64,000 nucleotides of DNA. It comes from Prosthecobacter debontii (GTDB taxonomy: Bacteria > Verrucomicrobiota > Verrucomicrobiia > Chthoniobacterales > Chthoniobacteraceae). The notes under the pieces were generated by a model. It did not search any database. It was not told the origin of the DNA and was given only the letters and a program-made list of their open reading frames with translations. The DNA lies in assembly GCA_945905735.1 (NCBI GenBank), contig CAMDQC010000003.1, positions 1 to 64,000 of the forward strand, read 5' to 3'. Position 1 is the stretch's first letter; each line of letters starts with the position of its first letter. Shown one piece after another: positions 9,225 to 17,236 of the stretch. The position numbers and the translations under genes are program-made.

Positions 9225-9950
9225 TCAGTTCAGCACGATAATCGGGGCAGGAATGACGCGCACGGGCGGCGCCTCAGTCGTCCCTTCGCTTTGTTCCAAC
9301 GCGCTCACGAGGCTGTTGTCGAACGTCACGCTGAGCTTTCCCGCGGGCACTTTCACCCAAACGGTGCTGTGGACGAGGCGGCCTTCGCGGTCGTAGCTCG
9401 TCGTGTCTTGCGGGACACGGGTATAGCGGATGAACTCCCACACCTCCTTGCGCCCGGCGGCATCGAGTTTGGAGGTCTTCTTTTGTGCTTTGCCGAGGGA
9501 TGCGGCGACTTCCTCGTGCGTCATATTTAGGCCGACTTCGTTTTTGGCGATGAGGGCGTCCACTTCGGCTTTGCGCTTGGCGTTGGCGCGGAGGCTTTCG
9601 AGGAACTCGGGCTTGAGCGGGGTCAAAACGGTCGCATCCACCCAGCCGGAGACTTGCCCCTGCTGCGCCATGCCGCGAACGCGCAGCCCTTTTTCGCCCA
9701 CGGCGAGCAGCTCGACGGGGCGGCCTTTGCCGATGATACCGAGGAACCGACCTTGGTTGAGCAGGCTGTAAACCGACGCGTCCGACAGCACAGCGAGCTT
9801 CACATTCTTCACCCCGAAATCGTCGAGGTAGGTCGCGCCCGGCTCGCGCAGGATGGGCGGAGCGGCGAGGGTGGAGAGGGTGAGCAGAGCGGCGATGGTG
9901 AGTGAGCAGGCTTTCACGGGAAAAATGGTAAGCTCGTTTGTCGTGAGCAC
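9225..9950 (-). CDS. Secreted protein with SH3-like segment, unknown function
   Basis: A 241-residue protein from a GTG start. The N-terminus has a hydrophobic signal segment (about residues 12-29) ending near TLAAPP. Residues 55-110 resemble a bacterial SH3-like barrel (GRPVELLAVGEKGLRVRG, then GWVDATVL). A lysine/alanine-rich helical stretch (115-160) contains NMTHEEVAASLGKAQKKT, a pattern typical of SmpA/OmlA-like processing-checked lipoprotein domains (MTxEEVxxxLGKP). The C-terminal part forms strands. No lipobox is present. It is transcribed divergently from the oxidoreductase gene. I do not recognise a specific family; a periplasmic or surface structural role is likely. Confidence 0.7.
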   Translation of the reverse strand: MLTTNELTIFPVKACSLTIAALLTLSTLAAPPILREPGATYLDDFGVKNVKLAVLSDASVYSLLNQGRFLGIIGKGRPVELLAVGEKGLRVRGMAQQGQVSGWVDATVLTPLKPEFLESLRANAKRKAEVDALIAKNEVGLNMTHEEVAASLGKAQKKTSKLDAAGRKEVWEFIRYTRVPQDTTSYDREGRLVHSTVWVKVPAGKLSVTFDNSLVSALEQSEGTTEAPPVRVIPAPIIVLN

Positions 9951-10045
9951 CAGCGGATTTATTCACGGCGGTGAAAATGGGCGCATTTCCACGCTCGACA
10001 AATGCCGCGAGTTCTCGTGATTTGAAGCCTCACACAACGACCCAC

Positions 10046-11395
10046 ATGAACCACATCTACACAACACGCCGCTCCTTCCTCAAAACCACGCTCACAGCCG
10101 GTGTCGCGCCGCTCTTTCTTCCGTCGCGCGTCTGGTCCGCAGAGACTAAGCCAAACGACAAAATCAGCATCGGCATGATCGGGATGGGCAAGATGAACAC
10201 CGGCCATCTCGGCGATTGGCTCCGCAAAAAGGACACGCAAGTCGTCGCCGTGTGTGATGTAGATACGACGCGCCGTGAAAATGCGAAGAAGACCGCCGAT
10301 GAGCACTACGCCAAGAACGGCGGGGGAAAGGTGGACGCATACAAGGACTTCCGCGAACTCATCGCCCGCAAGGATATTGATGCCGTCTGCATCGCTACGC
10401 CGGACCATTGGCACGCCTACATCGGCATCGAGGCGCTGAAATCGGGCAAGGATGTGTATGGCGAAAAACCCCTCACCAACACCATCCACGAAGCATGGGA
10501 ACTCGTGAAGACCGTCCGCGATACGAAGCGCGTATTTCAGACCGGCTCGCAGCAGCGCAGTTCTTCAGAATTCCGCGTTGCCTGTGAACTCGCCCGCAAC
10601 GGCGTCATCGGGAAGATTTTCCATGTCGCAGTCGGCATCGGCGGTCCGGGAAAAACGTGCGATTTGCCCGAAGAGCCGATGGAGCCGGGCTTGGATTGGG
10701 ATATGTGGCTCGGTGCCGCACCGATGCGCCCTTACAGCAGCGTCCTCTCGCCACGCGGCGTCCACAACAACTTCCCCGATTGGCGTAAGTTCTGGGAATA
10801 CGGCGGCGGAATGGTCACAGACTGGGGCGCGCATCACTTCGACATCTGCCAGTGGGGCCTCGGCGAAGACGAGCGCGGGCCGCTAGAGATCAACCCTGCG
10901 GTCGGTAAGGACGGAAAGTTGATCCCGAACGCCCAACAGGGCGTGAAGCTCAAATACTCCAACGGCGTAGAGGTCACCCATGTCTCCGATAACGGCGTCA
11001 CCTTCCACGGCGATAAAGGGATGATCTTCGTGAACCGTGGACGGTTCATTTTGAAGATCGGCGACCGCGAAGTGGCGAACTACAGCACCAACGAAAGCAA
11101 GCCGCCGCTCAAGGAACAAGTCGCCGCAGCCGAGAAGGAATTCCTCGCCGATGCGAAGGTCAAACTCATCAACTCCCCCAACCATAAAGACAACTTCATC
11201 GAATGCATCCGCAGCCGCCAGCGCCCCATCGCCGACGTAGAAATCGGAGCCCGCACGGTGACGACGTGTCACCTCGTGAACCTCGCCTACCGACACGGGC
11301 AAAAGATCCAATGGGACCCCGCGAAGCTCAACTTCGACGGCGGCACCGGCAAAGCCGAGTGGCTCACCCGCGAGTATCGCAACTGGAAAGTGTAG
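10046..11395 (+). CDS. Tat-exported Gfo/Idh/MocA family oxidoreductase
   Basis: A 449-residue NAD(P)-dependent oxidoreductase. I start it at the ATG at 10046 because the twin-arginine signal TTRRSFLKT follows (R8-R9) with a hydrophobic stretch and an Ala-rich cleavage region. The Rossmann part has GMIGMGKM (43-50) and ATPDHWHA (117-124), and EKP (140-142) supplies the family lysine. The C-terminal alpha/beta domain holds VTDWGAHHFDICQWGLG, characteristic of the Planctomycetes/Verrucomicrobia exported subgroup. The substrate is probably a sugar or sugar derivative. Upstream is the divergent secreted-protein gene; a REP-like inverted repeat follows. Confidence 0.9.
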   Translation: MNHIYTTRRSFLKTTLTAGVAPLFLPSRVWSAETKPNDKISIGMIGMGKMNTGHLGDWLRKKDTQVVAVCDVDTTRRENAKKTADEHYAKNGGGKVDAYKDFRELIARKDIDAVCIATPDHWHAYIGIEALKSGKDVYGEKPLTNTIHEAWELVKTVRDTKRVFQTGSQQRSSSEFRVACELARNGVIGKIFHVAVGIGGPGKTCDLPEEPMEPGLDWDMWLGAAPMRPYSSVLSPRGVHNNFPDWRKFWEYGGGMVTDWGAHHFDICQWGLGEDERGPLEINPAVGKDGKLIPNAQQGVKLKYSNGVEVTHVSDNGVTFHGDKGMIFVNRGRFILKIGDREVANYSTNESKPPLKEQVAAAEKEFLADAKVKLINSPNHKDNFIECIRSRQRPIADVEIGARTVTTCHLVNLAYRHGQKIQWDPAKLNFDGGTGKAEWLTREYRNWKV

Positions 11396-11445
11396 GCGGG
11401 AGGGACCGCAGCATGATGTGCTAACTCGCGCCGGAGCAGCCTTAT

Positions 11446-11542
11446 CGGAGCGGCGACACTCTTGTCGCCGACAGCGTGACATTGCAAACAGGCGGGAATT
11501 GCATCGTGGGATCCAATCGGCGGCAAGAGTGCCGCCGCTCCG
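11446..11542. repeat. REP-like inverted repeat pair
   Basis: Two 25-bp arms face each other: 11446-11470 and 11518-11542. The second arm, reverse-complemented, matches the first at 23 of 25 positions, with differences only inside the GCGRCACTCTTGYCGC core. The 47-bp spacer has no coding signal. The paired element lies between the oxidoreductase and NIPSNAP genes, whose 3' ends converge on it. It resembles the palindromic interspersed REP/BIME elements of other bacteria; a role in mRNA 3'-end protection or termination for both genes is inferred. Confidence 0.75.
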
Positions 11543-11593
11543 ATTCCACATCACGACGCAGTCACGCCCGCGTACGGAGGGAAGCGCGCCCGA

Positions 11594-12352
11594 CTACTTC
11601 GTCTCCGAGTAGTCGGTCGCAGTCATCAGCACGGACTTCACTCCGTCTGGGACCGTCAATGAGCCACCGGCTTCTTTCTCCGAAGCCTCTTTCGCAGCGA
11701 TCCAAATAGGATCGGCGCGGAAGGCTTTGAACGACGCCGCCATCGCCGCCGCATCCTTGTGTGCCAGGAGATAGACGAGCGTGTTGTCCGTGCCGGGCTG
11801 GCCTGCTTGCAAGTTCCAGTAAAAGAGGTTCGTCATGCCGTGCTTGCCAAAGAGGGCGATGGTGTGGTCACGGAAGCGGGCATTGATCTTGGGAAGATTG
11901 CCGGGCGTGGTGGTGTACGTGCGCAGTTCGAAAACGCGGGGCGCTGCCGATGATGTCTTGATCTCCGGCGAGTAATCCGTGGCCTGCATGAAAGTGCTCT
12001 CCACTTTCGCCACGAGCTTCCCATTCACCTCGCTGGCTTTGTAGGCGGCTTTCCAATCAGGGTCAGCGATGAATGCTTTCCAGGAGACGTCGCGAGCTTC
12101 GCGGCTGGGATAGGCGAGGACATAAACGAGCTTGGACTCGGCGTTCTCGGCGGGCGTCCAGTAGCCGAGATTCGTCATCCCATGTTTGATGAAGAGTTTC
12201 GTCGTGTGATCGCGGAAGCGCTTGTGGAGTTCGTCGAGCTTGCCCGGTGCCGCGTAATAGACGCGCATCTCGAAGCAGCGGGTGTCTTTTTCAGCGGCAA
12301 AGGTAGGCATAGAGGCGGCGATGGATACGGCGAGAAATGTTCGGCGGTTCAT
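11594..12352 (-). CDS. NIPSNAP family protein (two tandem domains)
   Basis: A 252-residue protein starting at the ATG at 12352, where a Tat/Sec-like signal MNRRTFLAVSIAASM begins. Two ferredoxin-like NIPSNAP domains follow: the first starts CFEMRVYYAAPGKLDELHKR (about residues 26-130), the second VFELRTYTTTPGNLPKINAR (about 138-245). Each contains RFRDHT and a KHGMTNL-type signature, which shows internal duplication. The reaction of bacterial NIPSNAP proteins is not known. Exported members are abundant in Planctomycetes and Verrucomicrobia near sugar or organic-matter catabolism genes. The gene is convergent with the oxidoreductase. Confidence 0.88.
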   Translation of the reverse strand: MNRRTFLAVSIAASMPTFAAEKDTRCFEMRVYYAAPGKLDELHKRFRDHTTKLFIKHGMTNLGYWTPAENAESKLVYVLAYPSREARDVSWKAFIADPDWKAAYKASEVNGKLVAKVESTFMQATDYSPEIKTSSAAPRVFELRTYTTTPGNLPKINARFRDHTIALFGKHGMTNLFYWNLQAGQPGTDNTLVYLLAHKDAAAMAASFKAFRADPIWIAAKEASEKEAGGSLTVPDGVKSVLMTATDYSETK

Positions 12353-12653
12353 GAGGCGCGCATCCAGCCACGGATTGGGGAGTTCGCCAACTTGAATTAT
12401 CAAACGCAGTGAGCGCCGGGGCGGTGAGGATTCGAGAATCGAGAGACGGCGAGATAGCCGTCGCGGGCTGCCTACATCTGGGCCGTAACGGAGGCATCAG
12501 TCGCTTTTTGCCCCAGGGCTCACGCGTCTAAATATTTCTGACGGAGATGAAGTTGCGCGACAAGGAAAGCCGCGGTTTACGGTGGGTGAAGAGTGTTGCC
12601 GGGTTGCTTTTCGTAGATGGTTTCCGAGGGGAATCCGTCGGGATTGGGGCGTC
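12353..12653. other. Intergenic stretch, no gene seen
   Basis: 301 bp between the NIPSNAP and the zinc-ribbon membrane genes, both read leftward, so this should hold the NIPSNAP promoter and the end of the upstream transcript. Short plus-strand frames exist but they lack family features and run into the neighbouring gene. I see no convincing promoter, hairpin or repeat. Confidence 0.6.
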
Positions 12654-13415
12654 CTACTCGTCCCGGAATCCCTTCTTGGCGCGGGAGCCGGAAAGTAGGG
12701 AAACTTTCCCATTGCCCCGCAGTCCGCTCATGAATATGGCGCCGCCTGCGACGAGGGCGATGAGACTGGCCATCGCTCCGAAGAACACTTGAACCCAAAA
12801 CTGCACGGGCTGTGCGGAGCGGGAGATGGACCGTGTGAGTTTGACGGTCTCTCCGTGGAGGCCGCAGTCTATAAAGTCGTAGAGCCCGCATCCGCCGAAT
12901 GCGAAAAGGGTCAATCCAAAGATCGCCGTCTTGAGGCGCGACCCGGCGGTTCCGGCGTTTCCTTTTCTCTCCGGGTCGGCTTGGAGGTTCCAGCCGCACG
13001 CGGCGCAGGTGGTGCCGTTTTCGAGGATGAACGCGTTGCACATCGGGCAAACCTCGACTCCGGATCCCGGCGGCACGAGGCTCGCAGTGTTATAAGGGGA
13101 GCCCTCATTGGGAATCCAGTTCACTCCGCTCGCCATGCTGGTTTTGCAATTTCCGGTGACAGTCTCACCGGCCCTGTTGCGAAACGTGACGCGGTAGATT
13201 CGCTGGGCGCGAGAGAGAAGCCATCCGCGGCCAAAGGGAGTCCAAGTCATCGCAAGGACGATGCCGCCGCTGGCGGCAATGACTTTACGGATCCGAGGCC
13301 GATCGAAGAGTTGGGAGATGCAAAAGATGATGAGGTGGACGCACAGAAAGAGGAGGAGCGCGAAGGGAACCAAAGCGGAAGGCTGTCGTCCGAAATATTC
13401 CAAGAAGGTGACCAT
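12654..13415 (-). CDS. Membrane protein with zinc-ribbon, unknown function
   Basis: A 253-residue protein from the ATG at 13415, chosen because a transmembrane segment (FALLLFLCVHLIIFCI) follows directly; the open frame further upstream looks non-coding. Hydrophobic segments lie at about 15-36, 49-63, 175-193 and 215-238. Between them, a CPMCNAFILENGTTCAACGW motif provides two CxxC pairs for a zinc ribbon. This layout (membrane helices around a treble-clef-like ribbon) is common in hypothetical verrucomicrobial proteins. I do not recognise a named family. The upstream 439 bp contain palindromic repeats. Confidence 0.65.
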   Translation of the reverse strand: MVTFLEYFGRQPSALVPFALLLFLCVHLIIFCISQLFDRPRIRKVIAASGGIVLAMTWTPFGRGWLLSRAQRIYRVTFRNRAGETVTGNCKTSMASGVNWIPNEGSPYNTASLVPPGSGVEVCPMCNAFILENGTTCAACGWNLQADPERKGNAGTAGSRLKTAIFGLTLFAFGGCGLYDFIDCGLHGETVKLTRSISRSAQPVQFWVQVFFGAMASLIALVAGGAIFMSGLRGNGKVSLLSGSRAKKGFRDE

Positions 13416-13854
13416 ATTGGTGATGGTGTTTGACGGGAAACAAAGGAATGGCACCGGGATTTTGAAGTCGAGCGCAAAACTGCTGAGTGGAGGCTTTGGG
13501 GTGTGATCAAAAGTGGGATTGTGAAGGGCCGAAAGCTCTTCCCTCATTCCACTTTTAACCTAGAAAAAGCAGTTAGGGCTCACGCAAAGGCGCAAAGGCG
13601 CAAAGAAGAAGCATTTGCAAAGAATGGCCTATTCACCCATCGGGTGAGCGCATGTTTTTGCGTATTGCTTTGCGCCCCTGCATCTTTGCGTGAGACTTCG
13701 GTTCCATCTGCGGTTTTTAGGTTTAATCACACCCCGACGGCGGCCTTGGTTTTTTCGGTGCTCGTAGGTTTGCGCGTGAGGATGCGTAACGTCGTCTGAT
13801 CGTCCGGTGCAGCCTCGGAGCAACAATTCTACCCCGAGGCGGATTGCGCTTCGC
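13416..13854. other. Intergenic region with hairpin and MITE-like palindrome
   Basis: 439 bp without a credible gene between two leftward genes. It contains an imperfect hairpin whose outer arms are AAAAGTGG (13509-13516) and CCACTTTT (13549-13556), and the larger palindrome described separately at 13579-13694. No family-like protein is encoded on either strand. The stretch next to 13415 should carry the promoter of the zinc-ribbon gene, but I cannot point to boxes with confidence. Confidence 0.6.
13579..13694. repeat. MITE-like palindromic element
   Basis: The left arm 13579-13605 begins CTCACGCAAAGGCGCAAAG and the right arm 13668-13694 ends CATCTTTGCGTGAG. Reverse-complemented, they match at 23 of 27 bases. 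Similarity extends weakly outward: AACCTAGAAAAAGCAG on the left against CTGCGGTTTTTAGGTT on the right. In the middle a small hairpin TCACCC-ATC-GGGTGA sits at about 13633-13647. Arms of this CGCAAAGGCGCAAAG type recur as dispersed intergenic repeats in several phyla (recalled, not searched). A non-autonomous mobile or structural element is inferred. Confidence 0.7.
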
Positions 13855-15213
13855 CTACTCTGCGTCGCGCACGAGCACTTGTTTTGGCCGGAGGACGGCA
13901 TAGAGGATGACTCCGGTGATGAGGACTGCGCCTGCGATGAGCGGTGCGTTTTTCACCTGCGGCTGCGTGCTGGTGATTGCCGAATGCACGCGGACGACGA
14001 TGAGCGTCGCGCAGACAATCGCGCCGAGCAGCGGGACGAATGAGGGCACTTCAAACTGACCGACGGGCTCGGATTTGCGGAGCTTTAGCCGGAGGAGCGC
14101 GACATTGACCACGGTGAAAACTGCGAGCAGCAGGAGGACGGTGGCCTCAGCTAGGTCTTTCACGCCGCCTGCGAGGATGAGTCCGGTGACGATCACAAAT
14201 AGGACCACCACTGCGATGTGCGGTGTGTTGCGGACGGGGTGGACGCGGCCAAGCGCGGAGGGGAGGAGGTTCTGTCGGCTCATCCCGTAGAGCAGGCGCG
14301 AGCCCATGAGGTAGTTCAGCAACGCGGTGTTGCCGATGGCGAAGATGGTGATGATGGCGAAAACCGTGTCGATCCCGTAGAACCACGGAGCGGCGGTGTG
14401 CGCGACATCCATGAGCGGCGTGGGGCTTTTCGCGAGTTGCGCCCACGGCACGACGGACACGGCGGTGATCGCTACCGCCATGTAAATCACCGTCGCGGCG
14501 ACCATCGCGGCGATGAGTCCGCGAGGGAGGTTGCGCGGGGCATCTTTGACTTCCTCGCCGACGTTCAAAATGTCCTCAAATCCGATGAACGAAAAGAACG
14601 TGAGCACCGCGCCTTGCAGGACGATCAGCGCGGTGAAACTGGACGCGCCCTCGGCTCTCGGCGGCATCGCGAGATAGTCCACGCCGCCCCAATACGGGAT
14701 GCCGACGACGATGATGAAGACCAGCCCCGAAGACTCGACGATGGTGCAGATGATATTTGCCCACATGCTCTCGCGAATACCGCGATAGATGACGCAGCCG
14801 ACGAGCGCGACAAATGCAATGGCGAGCCATTTCACCTCGACGGCAAGCCCGAGTGCGCGCTGCAAATTTTCCGCGATGGCCTGCGAGCCCGTCGCCATGC
14901 TGGTGAGCCCGCTCATCATCACGGCGATGCCGACGACGTAGCTGAGCCACGCTTTATCAAATGCGCGATGGGCGACAAATGCAGCGCCGCCCGCCCGAGG
15001 GTAGCGACTGCCGACGGATGCGTAGCTGAGCCCTGTCAAAATCGCCGCAACCATCGCGGCGATAAATGCGAGCCACACGGCGTTTCCGAGCGACTCGGCA
15101 GCGCGTCCGATGAGCGCATAAATGCCCGCGCCGAGCATGGAACCGAGGCCGTAAAATGCGATCTGCCAGAAACCGAGAGTCTGTTTGAGCGCGGGCTGTT
15201 CATCGTTTACCAT
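13855..15213 (-). CDS. APC-superfamily amino acid permease
   Basis: A 452-residue inner-membrane transporter with about 12 hydrophobic segments. The N-terminus has FYGLGSMLGAGIYALIG, the broken-helix GxGIF-like signature of the amino acid-polyamine-organocation superfamily. TM6 carries FFSFIGFEDILNVGEEVK, the second conserved site. LMGSRLLYGMSRQNLLP is the family-typical segment after TM8. It lacks the long C-terminal extension of cationic transporters. Likely function is uptake or exchange of an amino acid; specificity is not readable. tRNA-Cys lies upstream on the same strand, separated by a hairpin. Confidence 0.9.
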   Translation of the reverse strand: MVNDEQPALKQTLGFWQIAFYGLGSMLGAGIYALIGRAAESLGNAVWLAFIAAMVAAILTGLSYASVGSRYPRAGGAAFVAHRAFDKAWLSYVVGIAVMMSGLTSMATGSQAIAENLQRALGLAVEVKWLAIAFVALVGCVIYRGIRESMWANIICTIVESSGLVFIIVVGIPYWGGVDYLAMPPRAEGASSFTALIVLQGAVLTFFSFIGFEDILNVGEEVKDAPRNLPRGLIAAMVAATVIYMAVAITAVSVVPWAQLAKSPTPLMDVAHTAAPWFYGIDTVFAIITIFAIGNTALLNYLMGSRLLYGMSRQNLLPSALGRVHPVRNTPHIAVVVLFVIVTGLILAGGVKDLAEATVLLLLAVFTVVNVALLRLKLRKSEPVGQFEVPSFVPLLGAIVCATLIVVRVHSAITSTQPQVKNAPLIAGAVLITGVILYAVLRPKQVLVRDAE

Positions 15214-15263
15214 GCCTGCGGTTATCCGGGCGGCGGACTACGCACAATGCTGCAAACCGGAAA

Positions 15264-15283
15264 CCCCCTATATATACAGGGGG
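15264..15283 (-). terminator. Probable terminator after tRNA-Cys
   Basis: A perfect 6-bp GC stem (CCCCCT at 15264-15269, AGGGGG at 15278-15283) with an 8-nt A/T-rich loop lies 3 bp beyond the tRNA 3' end. On the minus strand it is followed by TTTCC. The placement fits a factor-independent terminator for the tRNA transcript, although the T-run is short. Confidence 0.5.
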
Positions 15284-15285
15284 AG

Positions 15286-15357
15286 AGGCGGGAGCGGGAA
15301 TCGAACCCGCGGATAGGGGTTTTGCAGACCCCGGCCTTACCACTTGGCTATCCCGCC
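15286..15357 (-). tRNA. tRNA-Cys (anticodon GCA)
   Basis: The minus strand folds into a full cloverleaf. The acceptor stem is GGCGGGA/TCCCGCC with discriminator T. The D arm is GCC-AAGTGGTAA-GGC. The anticodon stem GGGGT/ACCCC encloses CTGCAAA, giving anticodon GCA. The variable loop is TATCC, and the T arm GCGGG-TTCGATT-CCCGC. The gene is 72 nt without an encoded CCA. It stands alone, just upstream of and divergent from glycyl-tRNA synthetase. Confidence 0.97.
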
Positions 15358-15484
15358 GTGAAAGGAGGGCGGTAGATAGGGGGCGTTTGGCGCGGCGTCA
15401 ACCGGCAATCTTTGCGAAATGGCGGCTTCCTGCTTGCGAAGGAGGGACGGGCTCCGCATCTTCCGCCCCCTTTTTACAACCAAT

Positions 15485-17236
15485 ATGAGCCAGACCAAAG
15501 AAACACCGCTGATGGAAAAAATCGTGAGCCTCTGCAAGCGCAAGGGCTTCATCTTCCAGTCGTCCGAGATCTACGGAGGCATCAACGGCTTCTGGGACTA
15601 CGGCCCGCTCGGCGCGGAGCTGAAACGCAATCTGCGCGATACGTGGTGGCGGGCGATGATGCGTGAACGCGAGGACGTGGTGCCGCTGGATGCGACAATC
15701 ATCATGCACCCCGCGATTTGGAAGGCGTCAGGGCATGTGGATACGTTTAGCGATCCGATGAGCGACTGCTTGGTGACGCAAAAGCGGTTCCGTTCTGACC
15801 ATGTGGATGCGCAGTCGGGCACTGTCTATACGTGGACCGGGGCGACGGGTGACGGCGGCGCGTCGAGTGCCGCTGCGTTCAGCGTCCTGCTGCCTGCGGG
15901 CAAGCCACCGGAGAGTGCGCGGAAGGTGGGCGCTCAGTTTTACGCAAACCGCGACCTCGTGAATCCGGTGCTGCTCGGCGAGACGACGGCGAAGGTGGAA
16001 AACTCCCGCGCTTTCAACCCCGAGAACGGCGCACAGCTCACGGAGCCGGTGCCGTTTAATCTGATGTTTCATACGTTCGTCGGCGCGACGGCGAAGGCGG
16101 AGGATAAGGCGTATCTGCGGCCCGAGACGGCGCAGGCGATTTTCGTGCAGTTTAAAAACGTGGTGGATTCGTCGCGGCAGTCGGTGCCGTTTGGCATCGG
16201 GCAGATCGGCAAGGCGTTTCGCAATGAGGTGACGCCGCGCAATTTCACATTCCGCTCGCGGGAGTTTGAGCAAATGGAGCTGGAGTTTTTCATCAAGCCC
16301 GACGAGGCCATCGAGGCTGTGTGCGGCAAAGTGGCGACGTGGAGCGAAGGCGCGGACCTCTCGGAGCCGCGTGCGGATTGGGGCTGGGAAATGTGGCACC
16401 GTTATTGGGTGGCGCAGCGGACGGCTTACTACGCGGGCATCGGCCTTGGCGCGGATGTGCTGGATTACTACTGGCAGAAGCCGGAAGAGCTGGCGCATTA
16501 CGCCCGCGCTTGCGTGGATATTTTGTGCAAGTTCCCGTTTGGCACGGAGGAGTTGGAAGGCATCGCGGCTCGCGGTGACTTCGATCTTTCGGCGCATCAA
16601 AATGCCAGCGGGAAGTCGCTGGAGGTCTTCGACGACGAAGTGCGGCAGGCTTTCGCCAAGTGGACCGACGAGCAACGCGCTGCGCTCGTGGAGCGCAAAA
16701 AAGCCGAGCAGCGTGCGAAGAAAACCGGTGGCCTATCGGACGCGAAAGTGGAGGAGTGGTGCGCCAAACTTTTCAAGGGCAACTACGTCCCGCACGTCAT
16801 CGAACCTTCTGCGGGCCTCGACCGGCTGGCGCTTGCCGTCCTCGCGCTGGCTTACACGGAAGTGGAAAAGCCGGACGCGAAAGGCAAGGTGGAGCAATTC
16901 ACCGTCATGCGCTTTCACCCACGCGTCGCGCCGATCAAGCTCGGCATTTTCCCCCTGCTCAAGAACAAGCCGGAACTCGTGGCAAAAGCCCGCGAAGTCT
17001 ATGGCTCGCTGCGCCGCCACATGAATTGCTTCTACGACGAAACCGGCGCGATTGGCCGCCGCTACGCCCGCCAGGACGAAGCAGGCACGCCATTCTGCGT
17101 GACCATCGACTTCGATACGCTCGGCGAAAAACCCGAACTGCTGGATACGGTGACGCTGCGCCACCGCGACAGCGGCGAGCAGGAACGCGTGAAGATTAGC
17201 GACCTGCTCGGCAAGCTCCTGCCGCTGGTTCAGTAG
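15485..17236 (+). CDS. glyS: Glycyl-tRNA synthetase, single-chain (alpha2) type
   Basis: A 583-residue class II synthetase that charges tRNA-Gly in the cytosol. The ATG at 15485 is used because conserved sequence starts soon after (MEKIVSLCKRKGFIFQSSEI). Class II motifs are visible: GFWDYGPLG near the N-terminus, motif 2 in FRNEVTPRNFTFRSREFEQM, and motif 3 in IEPSAGLDRL. The C-terminal anticodon-binding domain includes VAPIKLGIFPLL and ends in VKISDLLGKLLPLV. This is the homodimeric form shared with archaea, eukaryotes and some bacteria, not the alpha2beta2 form. Its last 7 bp overlap the convergent membrane-protein gene. Confidence 0.95.
   Translation: MSQTKETPLMEKIVSLCKRKGFIFQSSEIYGGINGFWDYGPLGAELKRNLRDTWWRAMMREREDVVPLDATIIMHPAIWKASGHVDTFSDPMSDCLVTQKRFRSDHVDAQSGTVYTWTGATGDGGASSAAAFSVLLPAGKPPESARKVGAQFYANRDLVNPVLLGETTAKVENSRAFNPENGAQLTEPVPFNLMFHTFVGATAKAEDKAYLRPETAQAIFVQFKNVVDSSRQSVPFGIGQIGKAFRNEVTPRNFTFRSREFEQMELEFFIKPDEAIEAVCGKVATWSEGADLSEPRADWGWEMWHRYWVAQRTAYYAGIGLGADVLDYYWQKPEELAHYARACVDILCKFPFGTEELEGIAARGDFDLSAHQNASGKSLEVFDDEVRQAFAKWTDEQRAALVERKKAEQRAKKTGGLSDAKVEEWCAKLFKGNYVPHVIEPSAGLDRLALAVLALAYTEVEKPDAKGKVEQFTVMRFHPRVAPIKLGIFPLLKNKPELVAKAREVYGSLRRHMNCFYDETGAIGRRYARQDEAGTPFCVTIDFDTLGEKPELLDTVTLRHRDSGEQERVKISDLLGKLLPLVQ

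Noticed and set aside
12547-12792. An 81-codon plus-strand frame in the gap after the NIPSNAP gene
   Set aside because: Half of it is antisense to the zinc-ribbon gene and no motif is visible.
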